Of a stretch of DNA of 64,000 nucleotides, positions 8,788-20,370 are shown in pieces (position 1 is the first letter of the stretch; the number at the start of each line of letters is the position of its first letter). The position numbers were made by a program, and so were the translations under genes. A model generated the notes under the pieces. It did not search any database. It was not told where the DNA came from and worked only from the letters and a program-made list of their open reading frames with translations. Location: assembly GCF_003130795.1 (NCBI RefSeq), contig NZ_CP029353.1, forward strand, positions 1,999,501-2,063,500, in the 5' to 3' direction. Source of the stretch: Azospirillum thermophilum (GTDB taxonomy: Bacteria > Pseudomonadota > Alphaproteobacteria > Azospirillales > Azospirillaceae).

Positions 8788-10473
8788 TCATGCCGCCCGG
8801 ATCCGCGAGAGGAAGCCGTCCACCTCGTGGTTCAGCGATTCCGACTGGCGCGACAGCTCCTGGGCGGCCATCAGCACCTCGTTGCCGGCGACGCCGGTGT
8901 GGGTCGCCGCCTCGTTCAGGTCGGTCAGGCTGGCCGACACGCTCTGGGTGGCGCGCGAGGCGTGCTGGACCGAGCGGCTGATCTCGCTGGTCGTCGCGTT
9001 CTGCTCGGCGATGGCGCCGGAAATGGCGGTGGCGATCTCGTTCATCCGGGTGATGGTGCCGCCGATGCCCTGGATGGCGGTGACCGCGGTGCCGGTGACC
9101 GACTGCATGGCGGCGATCTGCGCGGCGATCTCCTCGGTCGCCTTGGCCGTCTGGTTGGCAAGGCTCTTGACCTCGCTGGCGACGACGGCGAAGCCCTTGC
9201 CGGCCTCCCCGGCCCGCGCCGCCTCGATGGTGGCGTTCAGCGCCAGCAGGTTGGTCTGGCTGGCGATCGAGTTGATCAGCGCCACCACCTCGCCGATGCG
9301 CTGGGCGGACTGGGCCAGCTCGCCGACCACGGCGTTGGTCTGTTCGGCCTCGCGCATCGCGGTGCCGGCGACCGCGGCGCTGTCCTCGACCTGGCGGGCG
9401 ATCTCGGCGATGGAGGCGTTCATCTCCTCGATGGCGGCGGCGACGGCCTGCACGCTCTCCGACGTCTCGGCCGAGGCGGAGGCGGAGTTGGTCGCCTGAT
9501 GCATCGCCCGGTCGGCGATGGAGGTCATGCCGCGGGCGGTGCTCTCCATCTCGGTCGCGGCGGCGGCGACCCCGCGCAGGATGCCGGAGACCGCGGCGTC
9601 GAACTCCTTCAGCATGGCGTCGCGCCGCTTGGCCTGCTCGATCGCCTGTTCGCGCTGCCGGTCCACCTGGGCCTGCAGCGCGCGGCCCTTGACGATCTCC
9701 TGCCGGAATCCCTCGACGGCGCGGGCGAGCTCGCCCACCTCGTCGCGGCGCTCCACCCCGCCGACCGGCTCGTCGATGCGGTTGGCGGCCATGCGCTGCA
9801 CCTCGGCCATCAGGCGGCGCAGCGGCAGCACGATGCCGGTGCGCGACAGCAGGATGGAGACCGACAGGCCGACGGCGAGCGCCAGCAGCGCGGTGACCGC
9901 CAGGATCGCCTGCATGGTGCCGGCGAGGTCGAGCGCGGTGCTGGTGGCGGCCTCCGTCCGTTCGGCGACGGTGGTGTTGTAGGCCTTGACCGCGTCGGTC
10001 AGCGCCATCTGGGCGGTGCGGCTGCGCTGCAGCGCCTCCAGGATCATGGCGCGGTCGGCGCCGGGCCCCTTGGCGTTGAAGGCCTTCATGCTGTCGAGCA
10101 GGGCGCGCACGCTGGCGGCGTAGCTGGCGATGCCGCTGCGGATGGCGTCGAGCTGGCCCGGCCTGGCGGTGGCGGCCGACAGCTTGTCGACCCGGCCGGT
10201 CAGCTCGGCGATGCGGCGTTCGGCCTGATCGACGAACTTGGCGACCTGCGCGGGGTCGTTGCCCAGCTCATACTCCATGCGGCTGAGCGCGATGACGTCG
10301 ATGCGCGTGTCGAAGGCTTCGAGCTGGACGCGCTGCGCCCCGACGAGATCGGCGATGGCCCGCTCGGCCGAGCGCAGCCCGTAGAACCCGGCCGCCGCGA
10401 TGGCGACGGCGAACAGCCCGACGATGGCCGCCGAGACCGCCGTCTTGAGTTGGATTCCCCAGTTTCCCAGCAT
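8788..10473 (-). CDS. Methyl-accepting chemotaxis protein, 4HB-type sensor and HAMP
   Basis: A 561-residue transmembrane chemoreceptor. TM1 lies at about residues 12-32, a helical periplasmic four-helix-bundle sensor follows to about 190, TM2 ([20 protein letters not shown]) at about 190-210, then a HAMP domain ([14 protein letters not shown]) and the signalling domain. The hairpin tip contains [26 protein letters not shown] in several segments, the part that contacts CheA/CheW. No C-terminal CheR/B tether is seen. It is transcribed alone from the AT-rich region on its 5' side. The ligand is unknown. Confidence 0.92.
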   Translation of the reverse strand: MLGNWGIQLKTAVSAAIVGLFAVAIAAAGFYGLRSAERAIADLVGAQRVQLEAFDTRIDVIALSRMEYELGNDPAQVAKFVDQAERRIAELTGRVDKLSAATARPGQLDAIRSGIASYAASVRALLDSMKAFNAKGPGADRAMILEALQRSRTAQMALTDAVKAYNTTVAERTEAATSTALDLAGTMQAILAVTALLALAVGLSVSILLSRTGIVLPLRRLMAEVQRMAANRIDEPVGGVERRDEVGELARAVEGFRQEIVKGRALQAQVDRQREQAIEQAKRRDAMLKEFDAAVSGILRGVAAAATEMESTARGMTSIADRAMHQATNSASASAETSESVQAVAAAIEEMNASIAEIARQVEDSAAVAGTAMREAEQTNAVVGELAQSAQRIGEVVALINSIASQTNLLALNATIEAARAGEAGKGFAVVASEVKSLANQTAKATEEIAAQIAAMQSVTGTAVTAIQGIGGTITRMNEIATAISGAIAEQNATTSEISRSVQHASRATQSVSASLTDLNEAATHTGVAGNEVLMAAQELSRQSESLNHEVDGFLSRIRAA

Positions 10474-10794
10474 GATCCCCGATCCTCCGCCGCAGGACAG
10501 AGCCGGACCGGGACGGGGATCGCCCGGGGCATCGGGGATCCGCGGGGGCCGGTCGCGGCCGCGCTGAATCCCTTAAAGCATAGAAATGTTAATCCGATCT
10601 TATTTCTAGGTGAATTGTCCTATCTCCGGCTCTCTCGCCAATAGGAGAGGCAATAAAGCGGTATAGTTCTACCGCTGTAGTTTCGCGCGGCAAAACAACC
10701 GAAGGGTTCAACCTGCCGCCCCGCCAAGCCCACGGTGCGCCGTACTGATAGATACAGTTTTGCGCGCCGTCGAGCGAGTAATCGCCGCAGGCCG
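10474..10794. other. Intergenic region with AT-rich promoter-like core
   Basis: No gene is seen in these 321 bases. The centre (about 10570-10700) is far more AT-rich than the surroundings, consistent with the promoter of the minus-strand chemoreceptor. A small hairpin GCGGTA-tagttc-TACCGC lies near 10658-10675. The remainder is GC-rich and unremarkable. Confidence 0.5.
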
Positions 10795-11061
10795 TCAGCC
10801 GGCGGGCGCCGCCGCGGCCACCGTGTCGGAGGTGGCGACGGCGATGACGGCGCAGGACCAGCCGGGCACCGCCGGCAGCCGGGTCGGCGAGGCGAGCGGC
10901 AGCGGGTCGCCGTCCGGGCCGGCGGCGCCCTTGCAGTTGGTCATGAACAGCGGGCCGTCCACCACATGGGCGGTGTAGCCGGACACGGCCAGCGCCTTGC
11001 CGCGCTCGGCGGCGACGGCGGGGTCCTGGTAGTATTCGATGACCAGATAGCCGTCGGTCAT
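10795..11061 (-). CDS. 88-residue protein of unknown function
   Basis: A small protein beginning MTDGYLVIEYYQDPAVAAER, whose beta-alpha start hints at a ferredoxin-like or DUF1330-like fold; that assignment is weak. The C-terminal ~25 residues are hydrophobic and Ala/Val-rich. GAGGGA six bases upstream supports the ATG at 11061. It lies downstream of the two lipoprotein genes on the same strand, separated by 80 bases of tandem repeat. Confidence 0.6.
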   Translation of the reverse strand: MTDGYLVIEYYQDPAVAAERGKALAVSGYTAHVVDGPLFMTNCKGAAGPDGDPLPLASPTRLPAVPGWSCAVIAVATSDTVAAAAPAG

Positions 11062-11073
11062 GGCAGTCCCTCG

Positions 11074-11133
11074 TCTGGTGGTCAGGGGTCTGGTGGTCAG
11101 GGGTCTGGTGGTCAGGGGTCTGGTGGTCAGGGG
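11074..11133. repeat. 15-bp tandem repeat, four exact copies
   Basis: The unit TCTGGTGGTCAGGGG is present four times without mismatch (11074, 11089, 11104, 11119), followed by a decayed copy. It fills the gap between a lipoprotein stop codon and the ribosome site of the next minus-strand gene, and its perfection suggests recent slippage. Confidence 0.95.
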
Positions 11134-11141
11134 CCTTGCGG

Positions 11142-12083
11142 TCAGGAGGTGGGGCAGCGGCCGGCGAGCCAGCCGGTGATCGCCTTGGCGGTCAGCGGGT
11201 CGTTGACGAGGCGGCCGCGCAGCGTCTTCTCGTCGGGCGCATCCTGCAGCGCGGCGACGGCCGAGGCGGGGATCACCCCGGCCGCCTGCATCCCGGCGAG
11301 CGCGCTCTGCAGTTCCGCCTGGTCGACCGTCCGGTCGGGCTTCAGGAAGCAGCCCGCCGTCGCGCCGGCGCTCCGCATCCGCTCGACGGCGTCGAGCTGG
11401 GCGAGCGAGAGCGCCTGCTTGCCCTGCCGGTCGAAGATCGAGCGCACCTGCGGGTCGGCGGCGAGCGCCCTGGCGGCGCGGCCGGTGGCGATGAACTGGA
11501 CGAGCCGGGTGCCGGTCCGGTCGAGCGTGCCGGTGGTCTGGTTCATGGTGATGGAGGCCAGCACCGGGGCGTAGCTGTCGGGCTGGCCGCTCGTCGGGTC
11601 GGCCTTGCGGAAGGGGATGACCGACGCCTCCTTGCGCCGGTAGCCCAGCACCAGGGCGTCCGGCAGGCCGGAGGCGGTGGCGAAGCCGACCTGCAGGCCG
11701 AGCGTGGTGGCGGTGCCGAAGGCGAGCAGCCGGCGCGTCCCGGTCAGCGCACCATCGGGCGGCACGGCGGCGGGATCGACACCGGTCACGATGTCGGCGG
11801 CGGCGCCGGTGGCGTAGAGCTGCCGGATCTTCGGCGAGAAGACCTCCAGGTCGGAGTCGAGATAGCCGACCGCCGAGGGAACGGCGCCGTCGTCCACATA
11901 GTCGGGGCCGATGAAACCCTCGCTCCGGTCATAGGCGATGCCGACCTGCCGGGTGGTGGCGTCGGCGTTCAGCCCGATGCTGGTGGAGGTGACGAAGACC
12001 GCCCGGTCCGTCGCGTCGCAGGCGGCGAGCGCGGCGAGGCAGCAGAGGGAGAGGGCCAAGCGGTTTTTGGCGCGACGGATCAT
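11142..12083 (-). CDS. Predicted lipoprotein of unknown function (313 aa)
   Basis: An N-terminal lipoprotein signal is clear: positively charged MIRRAKNR, a hydrophobic core, and lipobox LAAC, with acylated Cys near residue 22 followed by Asp-Ala. The mature part is not recognised. It includes a beta-rich first half (FVTSTSIGLNAD, then VGYLDSDLEVFSP) and a helical second half with a single internal Cys and a C-terminal Cys. Its ATG overlaps the upstream lipoprotein stop as ATGA, so the two are translationally coupled and probably act together in the envelope. Confidence 0.75.
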   Translation of the reverse strand: MIRRAKNRLALSLCCLAALAACDATDRAVFVTSTSIGLNADATTRQVGIAYDRSEGFIGPDYVDDGAVPSAVGYLDSDLEVFSPKIRQLYATGAAADIVTGVDPAAVPPDGALTGTRRLLAFGTATTLGLQVGFATASGLPDALVLGYRRKEASVIPFRKADPTSGQPDSYAPVLASITMNQTTGTLDRTGTRLVQFIATGRAARALAADPQVRSIFDRQGKQALSLAQLDAVERMRSAGATAGCFLKPDRTVDQAELQSALAGMQAAGVIPASAVAALQDAPDEKTLRGRLVNDPLTAKAITGWLAGRCPTS

Positions 12084-12460
12084 GGCTGCGGCTCCTGCGC
12101 GGCGGTGGCGGCTGGTCGGGGGGTGAGGGCGCGGTCGAGCGCGAGCGGATCGCCGAGCACCAGCGCGTCGTCGCGCAGCAGGCCGCTGACCTCCCGGCTG
12201 TAGCCGAGCGACAGGTGCCCGCCCTGCGGACTGCTGCCGGCGGCGAGGCCGAGCGTCGTCACCTCCACCACCGAACCGGCGACAACCGGGCCGGAAGCGG
12301 GCGCCGCGGCATCCGGCGCGGCGATGGTCAGGGCGACGAAGCCGACGACATGCCGGTTGCCCGCCTCGTCGATGGAGGAATAGGAGCAGGCGGAGAGAGC
12401 CGGCACCACCAGGGACAGCAGGATCGGCGGCAGGAAGGCGATGCGCGCTGCGGTGTGCAT
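12080..12460 (-). CDS. Small predicted lipoprotein (126 aa), first gene of a two-lipoprotein operon
   Basis: The protein starts MHTAARIAFLPP, has a hydrophobic core and ends its signal at ALSAC, giving lipidation at about Cys25. The mature domain is short, with a beta-rich section (HVVGFVALTIAAP, then VVEVTTLGLAAG) and a disordered Pro/Ala tail. No family is recognised. It overlaps the following lipoprotein gene by four bases and has a promoter-like sequence 34 bases upstream. Confidence 0.7.
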   Translation of the reverse strand: MHTAARIAFLPPILLSLVVPALSACSYSSIDEAGNRHVVGFVALTIAAPDAAAPASGPVVAGSVVEVTTLGLAAGSSPQGGHLSLGYSREVSGLLRDDALVLGDPLALDRALTPRPAATAAQEPQP

Positions 12461-12493
12461 GCGTATGTATTTTCTCGCGCTATGGTAGACGCG

Positions 12494-12521
12494 AGTGTAG
12501 CAGCCGGTTCGCGACTTGCAA
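12494..12521 (-). promoter_or_regulatory. Candidate promoter of the lipoprotein operon
   Basis: On the minus strand, TTGCAA (12516-12521) and TACACT (12494-12499) are 16 bases apart, in a locally AT-richer stretch directly upstream of the first lipoprotein gene. Confidence 0.45.
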
Positions 12522-12564
12522 CCGGGCAGACGGGCGCCGCCACGCCCGCGACAATCGGTGCGGC

Positions 12565-12608
12565 GGGGAGACGGGGGAGACGGGGGAGACGGGGGGAGAC
12601 GGGGGAAC
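12565..12608. repeat. 9-bp GGGGGAGAC tandem repeat
   Basis: About five copies of GGGGGAGAC differ mainly in G-run length. They lie in the spacer between the oxoprolinase stop and the lipoprotein promoter. The array is purine-only except for one C per unit. Confidence 0.9.
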
Positions 12609-12648
12609 GGCGAGCGCCGTCCCCCGCCGGACGGCCGGTGCCCCCGCC

Positions 12649-16270
<3,622 letters not shown>

Positions 16271-16534
16271 GATCCAGCCCTTTGCTCTCCAGCCGTCCGG
16301 GCGACCGTCGCGCCCTTGGGCGTGGGAGTGTGGCGATCCGGGACGGAAGGTCAACCCTCAGCGCCGTCCATCTCTTCCGAGGCGGCATTCCGCTATCTTC
16401 AAGCGTAATCATCCATGCAAGACCACTATAAGGAGTATTCCACGCATATGCACTACGTTTACAAGAGTTTCTCGAAAATATAAAACCGACAGTCCGCATT
16501 GCCCGCGGAGTCATGAAGAGAAAAGGGCGTCATA

Positions 16535-17215
16535 ATGGCTGACAAGTTCTTTACCTGGAATTCGCAGGGCGATTTTCTGACAGTGCCCAAAAGTCGGGTA
16601 GTCAATGACCTTCTCAATGGCGGTTGCGCGGTGGGAATGATCCAGGAGGGTGGCGCAGCCAACGACTCCAGAGCGATATCCGCCATCCGGCGCGTCATCA
16701 GTGTCCGCAGTATCGCCGTCGGATCCAGTGTCGGAGCCTTCACCGACCGCTGCACCAACTATGTCCTGTCCTCAGGCACAGGGACCGCAGTGACACTTGC
16801 CACCGTCGGCGGCGGAGTCGCCGGAAGGACGGCCGCCGCACTCCAGATCCGTGACACGCTATATGTATCTTGGCACTCGACGGCGTCCGCGACGGACAAT
16901 TCGGACACGTCACAGCTTCTTCGCGAGTGCCTGGGCCTGGTCAGAAGCCAAAGCTGCAGCCGTGTCGTCATCGGCGGCGATTTCAACACGGACAAGAGAA
17001 CCCTCGCCACGGTGTGCGCATCCGCCGGCAGGACACGCAGCGGCAGCGGAATACCGATCACGCTCCATGTGCCGCCGGGACCGACACACAGCAGCGACAA
17101 CACCCTCGATTACTTCGTCGTCATCGGAACGATGGAGGGCAAGCTGCGTCCCAGGATCGAGGTCGTCCGGGTCGACCCCAGTGACCACAACCCTGTCCGC
17201 ATCTCCTTTCCGTAA
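16535..17215 (+). CDS. CdtB/DNase I-like endonuclease (EEP superfamily)
   Basis: A 226-residue protein with every signature of the endonuclease/exonuclease/phosphatase fold: Trp8-Asn9 in FTWNSQGD, metal Glu38 in MIQEGG, His114 in VSWHSTA, Asp149/Asn151 in GGDFNTD, TLDYFVV with Asp192, and Asp217-His218 in SDHNPV. The WNxQG, GDFN, LDY and SDHxPV set is closest to the cytolethal distending toxin B subunit. There is no signal peptide and no cdtA/cdtC-like neighbour. Codon use is visibly less GC-biased than in neighbouring genes, and the 150 bases upstream are AT-rich, suggesting acquisition. AAAAGGG lies about eight bases before the ATG. Catalytic competence is inferred from residues only. Confidence 0.75.
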   Translation: MADKFFTWNSQGDFLTVPKSRVVNDLLNGGCAVGMIQEGGAANDSRAISAIRRVISVRSIAVGSSVGAFTDRCTNYVLSSGTGTAVTLATVGGGVAGRTAAALQIRDTLYVSWHSTASATDNSDTSQLLRECLGLVRSQSCSRVVIGGDFNTDKRTLATVCASAGRTRSGSGIPITLHVPPGPTHSSDNTLDYFVVIGTMEGKLRPRIEVVRVDPSDHNPVRISFP

Positions 17216-17235
17216 GGTCGGTCCCGCCGCGGCCC

Positions 17236-17799
17236 TCACGCCGCGAGGCGGCGGTCCGGGTCGGTGGAGAAGCGGTCGAGCATGGCGTTGACGGCGCCGG
17301 CGCCGTCCTCCAGCGCCTCGGTGGCGTAGGAGAACTGGTTGGGGCGCGGCAGGTCGAAGCTGGCGTGGAACTCGCCGGCCTCCATCTGCAGCCGGGCGCC
17401 GAAGCGGCGGCAAAGCGCCCGCATCCGCACATTGTCGGCCAGGCAATGCATGTGCAGCGTCCGGATGCCGCGGTTGCGCGCCACGGTCAGCATGCGGCGG
17501 ACCAGCGTGCTGCCGACGCGCATGCCCTGCAGCTCCTTCTCGACGCTGATGCCGACCTCGGCCTCGTCGGGCCACAGGACGCGGTCGGTGCACAGCTCCG
17601 CGGCACCGCGCAGCTCGTTGCGGACGAAGGCGCCGATCAGCACGGTGCGGCTCCAGTCGATCGACTCGCAGTGCCGCTCGATGGTCTGGTCGGAAACGGT
17701 TCCGGTGAACCGCGCGTAGCGGTCGGTCCGATCCAGCCGCAGAAGATGCGCCCGATAGCGCGGCAGCTCGGCCGGAAGGAGTTTACGGAACACTGGCAT
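17236..17799 (-). CDS. GNAT-family N-acetyltransferase
   Basis: A 187-residue single-domain GNAT beginning MPVFRKLLPAELPRYRAHLL. The acetyl-CoA motif region reads QGMRVGSTLVRRMLTVARNRGI, followed by a strand (LHMHCLADN) and helix (MRALCRRFGA) typical of the fold. The acceptor is unknown. The ATG at 17799 is the first that gives the normal GNAT N-terminus. It is convergent with the CdtB-like gene, 20 bases apart, and divergent from the DnaJ-domain gene. Confidence 0.85.
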   Translation of the reverse strand: MPVFRKLLPAELPRYRAHLLRLDRTDRYARFTGTVSDQTIERHCESIDWSRTVLIGAFVRNELRGAAELCTDRVLWPDEAEVGISVEKELQGMRVGSTLVRRMLTVARNRGIRTLHMHCLADNVRMRALCRRFGARLQMEAGEFHASFDLPRPNQFSYATEALEDGAGAVNAMLDRFSTDPDRRLAA

Positions 17800-18084
17800 G
17801 GCTCTCGCTCGACGGTAATTCGAAGACACGTCACGCACGATGCAAGAGCGTTTGACCTCCTGGTCGGACAGAGCGGGAGCTGGCCGGCGTCGCCGGATGC
17901 CGCCTCGTCTTATGCTGCATTGCAACATATGCCGGGCCGGGCAAAGCTCAAGCGCGACGAAAGGGCAAGGGGCCTGTCCGATAGGTCATGTTGCAGCGCG
18001 GCAACAGTTGGACGGGCGGGGGTGCGGTCTCTATCCTGTGCGCGGCGGCGGAAGCCGCGGGTCTGCGGGGTGAAGGGAACGGCC

Positions 18085-18906
18085 ATGAGCATCTGGGGAA
18101 AGATCCTGGCGACGGCGGCGGGCTTCGCGCTCGGCGGGCCGCTCGGCGGTCTGGCGGGGGCGGTCGCCGGCCATGCGGTGGACCGGCTGCGCGGCAGCGG
18201 GGAGACGGCCGAGTCGGCCGCGGCCCCCGCCGCGAGCAGGGACGGCCGGACCCCGCGGGAGCCGCACCCCGCCACCCGCACCGTCGCCTTCACCATCGGC
18301 GTCATCGCGCTGGCGGCCAAGATGGCGCGGGCCGACGGGGTGGTGAAGCGGGTGGAGGTCGACACCTTCAAGCGGCTGTTCCGCGTCCCGCCGGAGGAGC
18401 TGGAGACCGTCGGCCGCGTCTTCGACCGCGCCCGCCGCGACACCCACGGTTTCGAGGAGTATGCCGCCCAGATCGCCCGGCTGTTCGAGGACCGCCACGC
18501 GGTGCTGGAGGAGCTGCTGGACAGCCTGCTGATGATCGCCGAGGCCGACGACGAGCTGCATGCCGAGGAGGTCGCCTATCTGCGCCGGGTGGCGGAGATC
18601 TTCGGCTTCGGCGCGGCGGAGTTCGACCGCATCCTGGCCGGCCACCATATGGCGGGCATGCCCGGCGACGACGACCCTTTCCATGTGCTGGGCGTGGCGC
18701 ACGGCGCCGACGACGCGACGGTGAAGGCGGCGCACCGCCGGCTGGTCCGGGAGCATCATCCCGACCGGCTGATCGCCGAGGGCCTGCCGCAGGAATTCAT
18801 CGACCTGGCGACCCGGAAGATCGCCGCGGTCAACGCCGCCTACGACCGCATCCGCAAGCAGCGCGGCAGCCTGCAGGCGCCCGCGGAGCGGGGGGCCGCG
18901 AAATAA
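18085..18906 (+). CDS. TerB-DnaJ protein, DjlA-like co-chaperone
   Basis: A 273-residue protein with a Gly/Ala-rich N-terminal hydrophobic segment (WGKILATAAGFALGGPLGG, possible membrane association), a TerB-like acidic helical domain at about 70-180 (AAKMARADGVV; AEADDELHAEE) and a C-terminal J domain at about 195-260. The J domain carries the essential HPD in REHHPDRLIAEG. This is the DjlA architecture, a DnaK co-chaperone at the inner membrane. AAGGGA lies just upstream of the ATG at 18085. Confidence 0.88.
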   Translation: MSIWGKILATAAGFALGGPLGGLAGAVAGHAVDRLRGSGETAESAAAPAASRDGRTPREPHPATRTVAFTIGVIALAAKMARADGVVKRVEVDTFKRLFRVPPEELETVGRVFDRARRDTHGFEEYAAQIARLFEDRHAVLEELLDSLLMIAEADDELHAEEVAYLRRVAEIFGFGAAEFDRILAGHHMAGMPGDDDPFHVLGVAHGADDATVKAAHRRLVREHHPDRLIAEGLPQEFIDLATRKIAAVNAAYDRIRKQRGSLQAPAERGAAK

Positions 18907-19031
18907 GGGGCAACCGCCTACATACGTATTCCTATGGTTGTAAATTCTATCTCCTCTTCTCGTCTTATGACGTAGGATGCGGGTGACCGGCGGCGCTGGG
19001 CGCCGCTTCCGCCAGGGAGGAGAGAGACAGG

Positions 19032-20248
19032 ATGGTCCGCCCGCTTGCCCGCAGAACGGCAGCCCTTGCCGCCTTCATCCTAATGGGAGCCGCCACCGGC
19101 ATCGCCGCCGCCCAGACCGCCGCCCCCCAGACCGCCGCCCCCAGATGGCGGCACCCCAGACGGCGGCACCCCAGATGGCGGCCGGCCAGCGGCCGGGCAG
19201 CGCCACCGCCCCGCTCGTGCTGGGCGAGACGCTGACCCTGACGCTGGGCGGCGCCGCGCTGAACGGGCAGCCCTGCTCCACGGTGGCGACGACGCTGAAC
19301 GGCCAGTCGCTGGTGCTGGTCGTCAACGGCCAGACGATTCCCGGCGCCGGCGCGGTCTTCGAATGCTCCGCCGCCGGCGAGCTGCTGGGCAGCGCCTCCA
19401 CCTCCATCGCCGGCAACGACGACGCCGCGCAGCAGCGGCGCACCGCCTGGCAGAACGCCTTCGACGGCTTCTTCAGCCTGGGCAAGGTGGTGCCGGTCAA
19501 GGCGGCCTTCGGCCCGGCGACCGGCGGCATCTCCACCGCCGTGCAGACGGTCCATGTCAAGGGGGCGGGCGGCCGCGACCTGATGGCCGCCGCCGTCTGG
19601 GCCGTCGCCATCGCCGCGCTGTTCATCGCCGGCTTCCTGACGCGCTTCGGCCGCGACCCGATGCCCAAGCCGGTGGAGGGCGTGCCGCTGCCGGCCGGCT
19701 ACAGCCGTCCCTACAGCCTGTCGCGCTTCCAGCTCCTGTGGTGGAGCGCCATCGTCATCGCCTGCTATGCCGGGATCGTCACGGTGACCGGGTCGATGAA
19801 CACGGTCACCACCGGCACCATGGCGCTGATGGGGATCGTCGGCGGCACCTCCGTGCTCGCCGCCTTCCAGGACAACCGGCCGAGCCCGGACGACGACCGC
19901 CGCGCCGCCTTCATCACGCAGTATCTCGCCGCCGCCCAGGCCAGCCCGCCGGACAGCGGCGCCATGAAGACCGCCCTGGCGGAGATCTATCCCAGCTCGC
20001 AGGGCTGGCTGTCGGATCTGGTCAGCGACGCCCACGGCTACAGCATCCACCGTTTCCAGCTCCTGGTCTGGACGATCGTGCTGGGGCTGACCTTCCTCTA
20101 CGAGGTCACCCGCACGCTGGGCATGCCGGAGCTGTCGACCGAGCTGCTGGCCCTGACCGGCATCAGCAACGGCACCTATTTCGGCTTCAAGGTGCAGGAG
20201 CAGCAGGTGGCGACCCCGCCGCAGGGCGCGGCGGCCGGCGGCACCTAG
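19032..20248 (+). CDS. Unknown multi-span membrane protein with signal peptide, frame broken once
   Basis: Translation from ATG 19032 gives an N-terminal signal (MVRPLARRTAALAAFILMG) and then QTAAP repeats; the remaining ~350 residues continue in the next frame after the C-run at 19138-19142. One extra C, matching the six-C copy at 19123-19128, restores ~405 residues. The mature protein has an extracytoplasmic domain with two Cys (QPCSTVATT; FECSAAGE), a TM segment (LMAAAVWAVAIAALFIAGFL), then two paired modules YSLSRFQLLWW/IVIACYAGIV and YSIHRFQLLVW/IVLGLTFLYE, each followed by another hydrophobic helix. This internal symmetry suggests duplication. No known family was recognised. Confidence 0.65.
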
Positions 20249-20370
20249 GACCGGGCGGGGGGCGGGCGGCGGCGGACCCCGCGCAACCCCGCCCCCCGGA
20301 TTTGACCGTCGCGGGAAGCGGGGCGGGCGCGGTATAAGTCCGCCCGTCCCGCAATCCACCGCTTCGGTCC

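Noticed and set aside
8746..10644. 632-codon plus-strand frame opposite the chemoreceptor
   Set aside because: A shadow of the chemoreceptor, with low-complexity Gly/His/Asp composition and no domain.
12565..12608. Possible CRISPR-like or G-quadruplex regulatory array
   Set aside because: The 9-bp units have no spacers, so it is not a CRISPR. G-quadruplex folding is possible, but nothing else here supports a function beyond a simple repeat.
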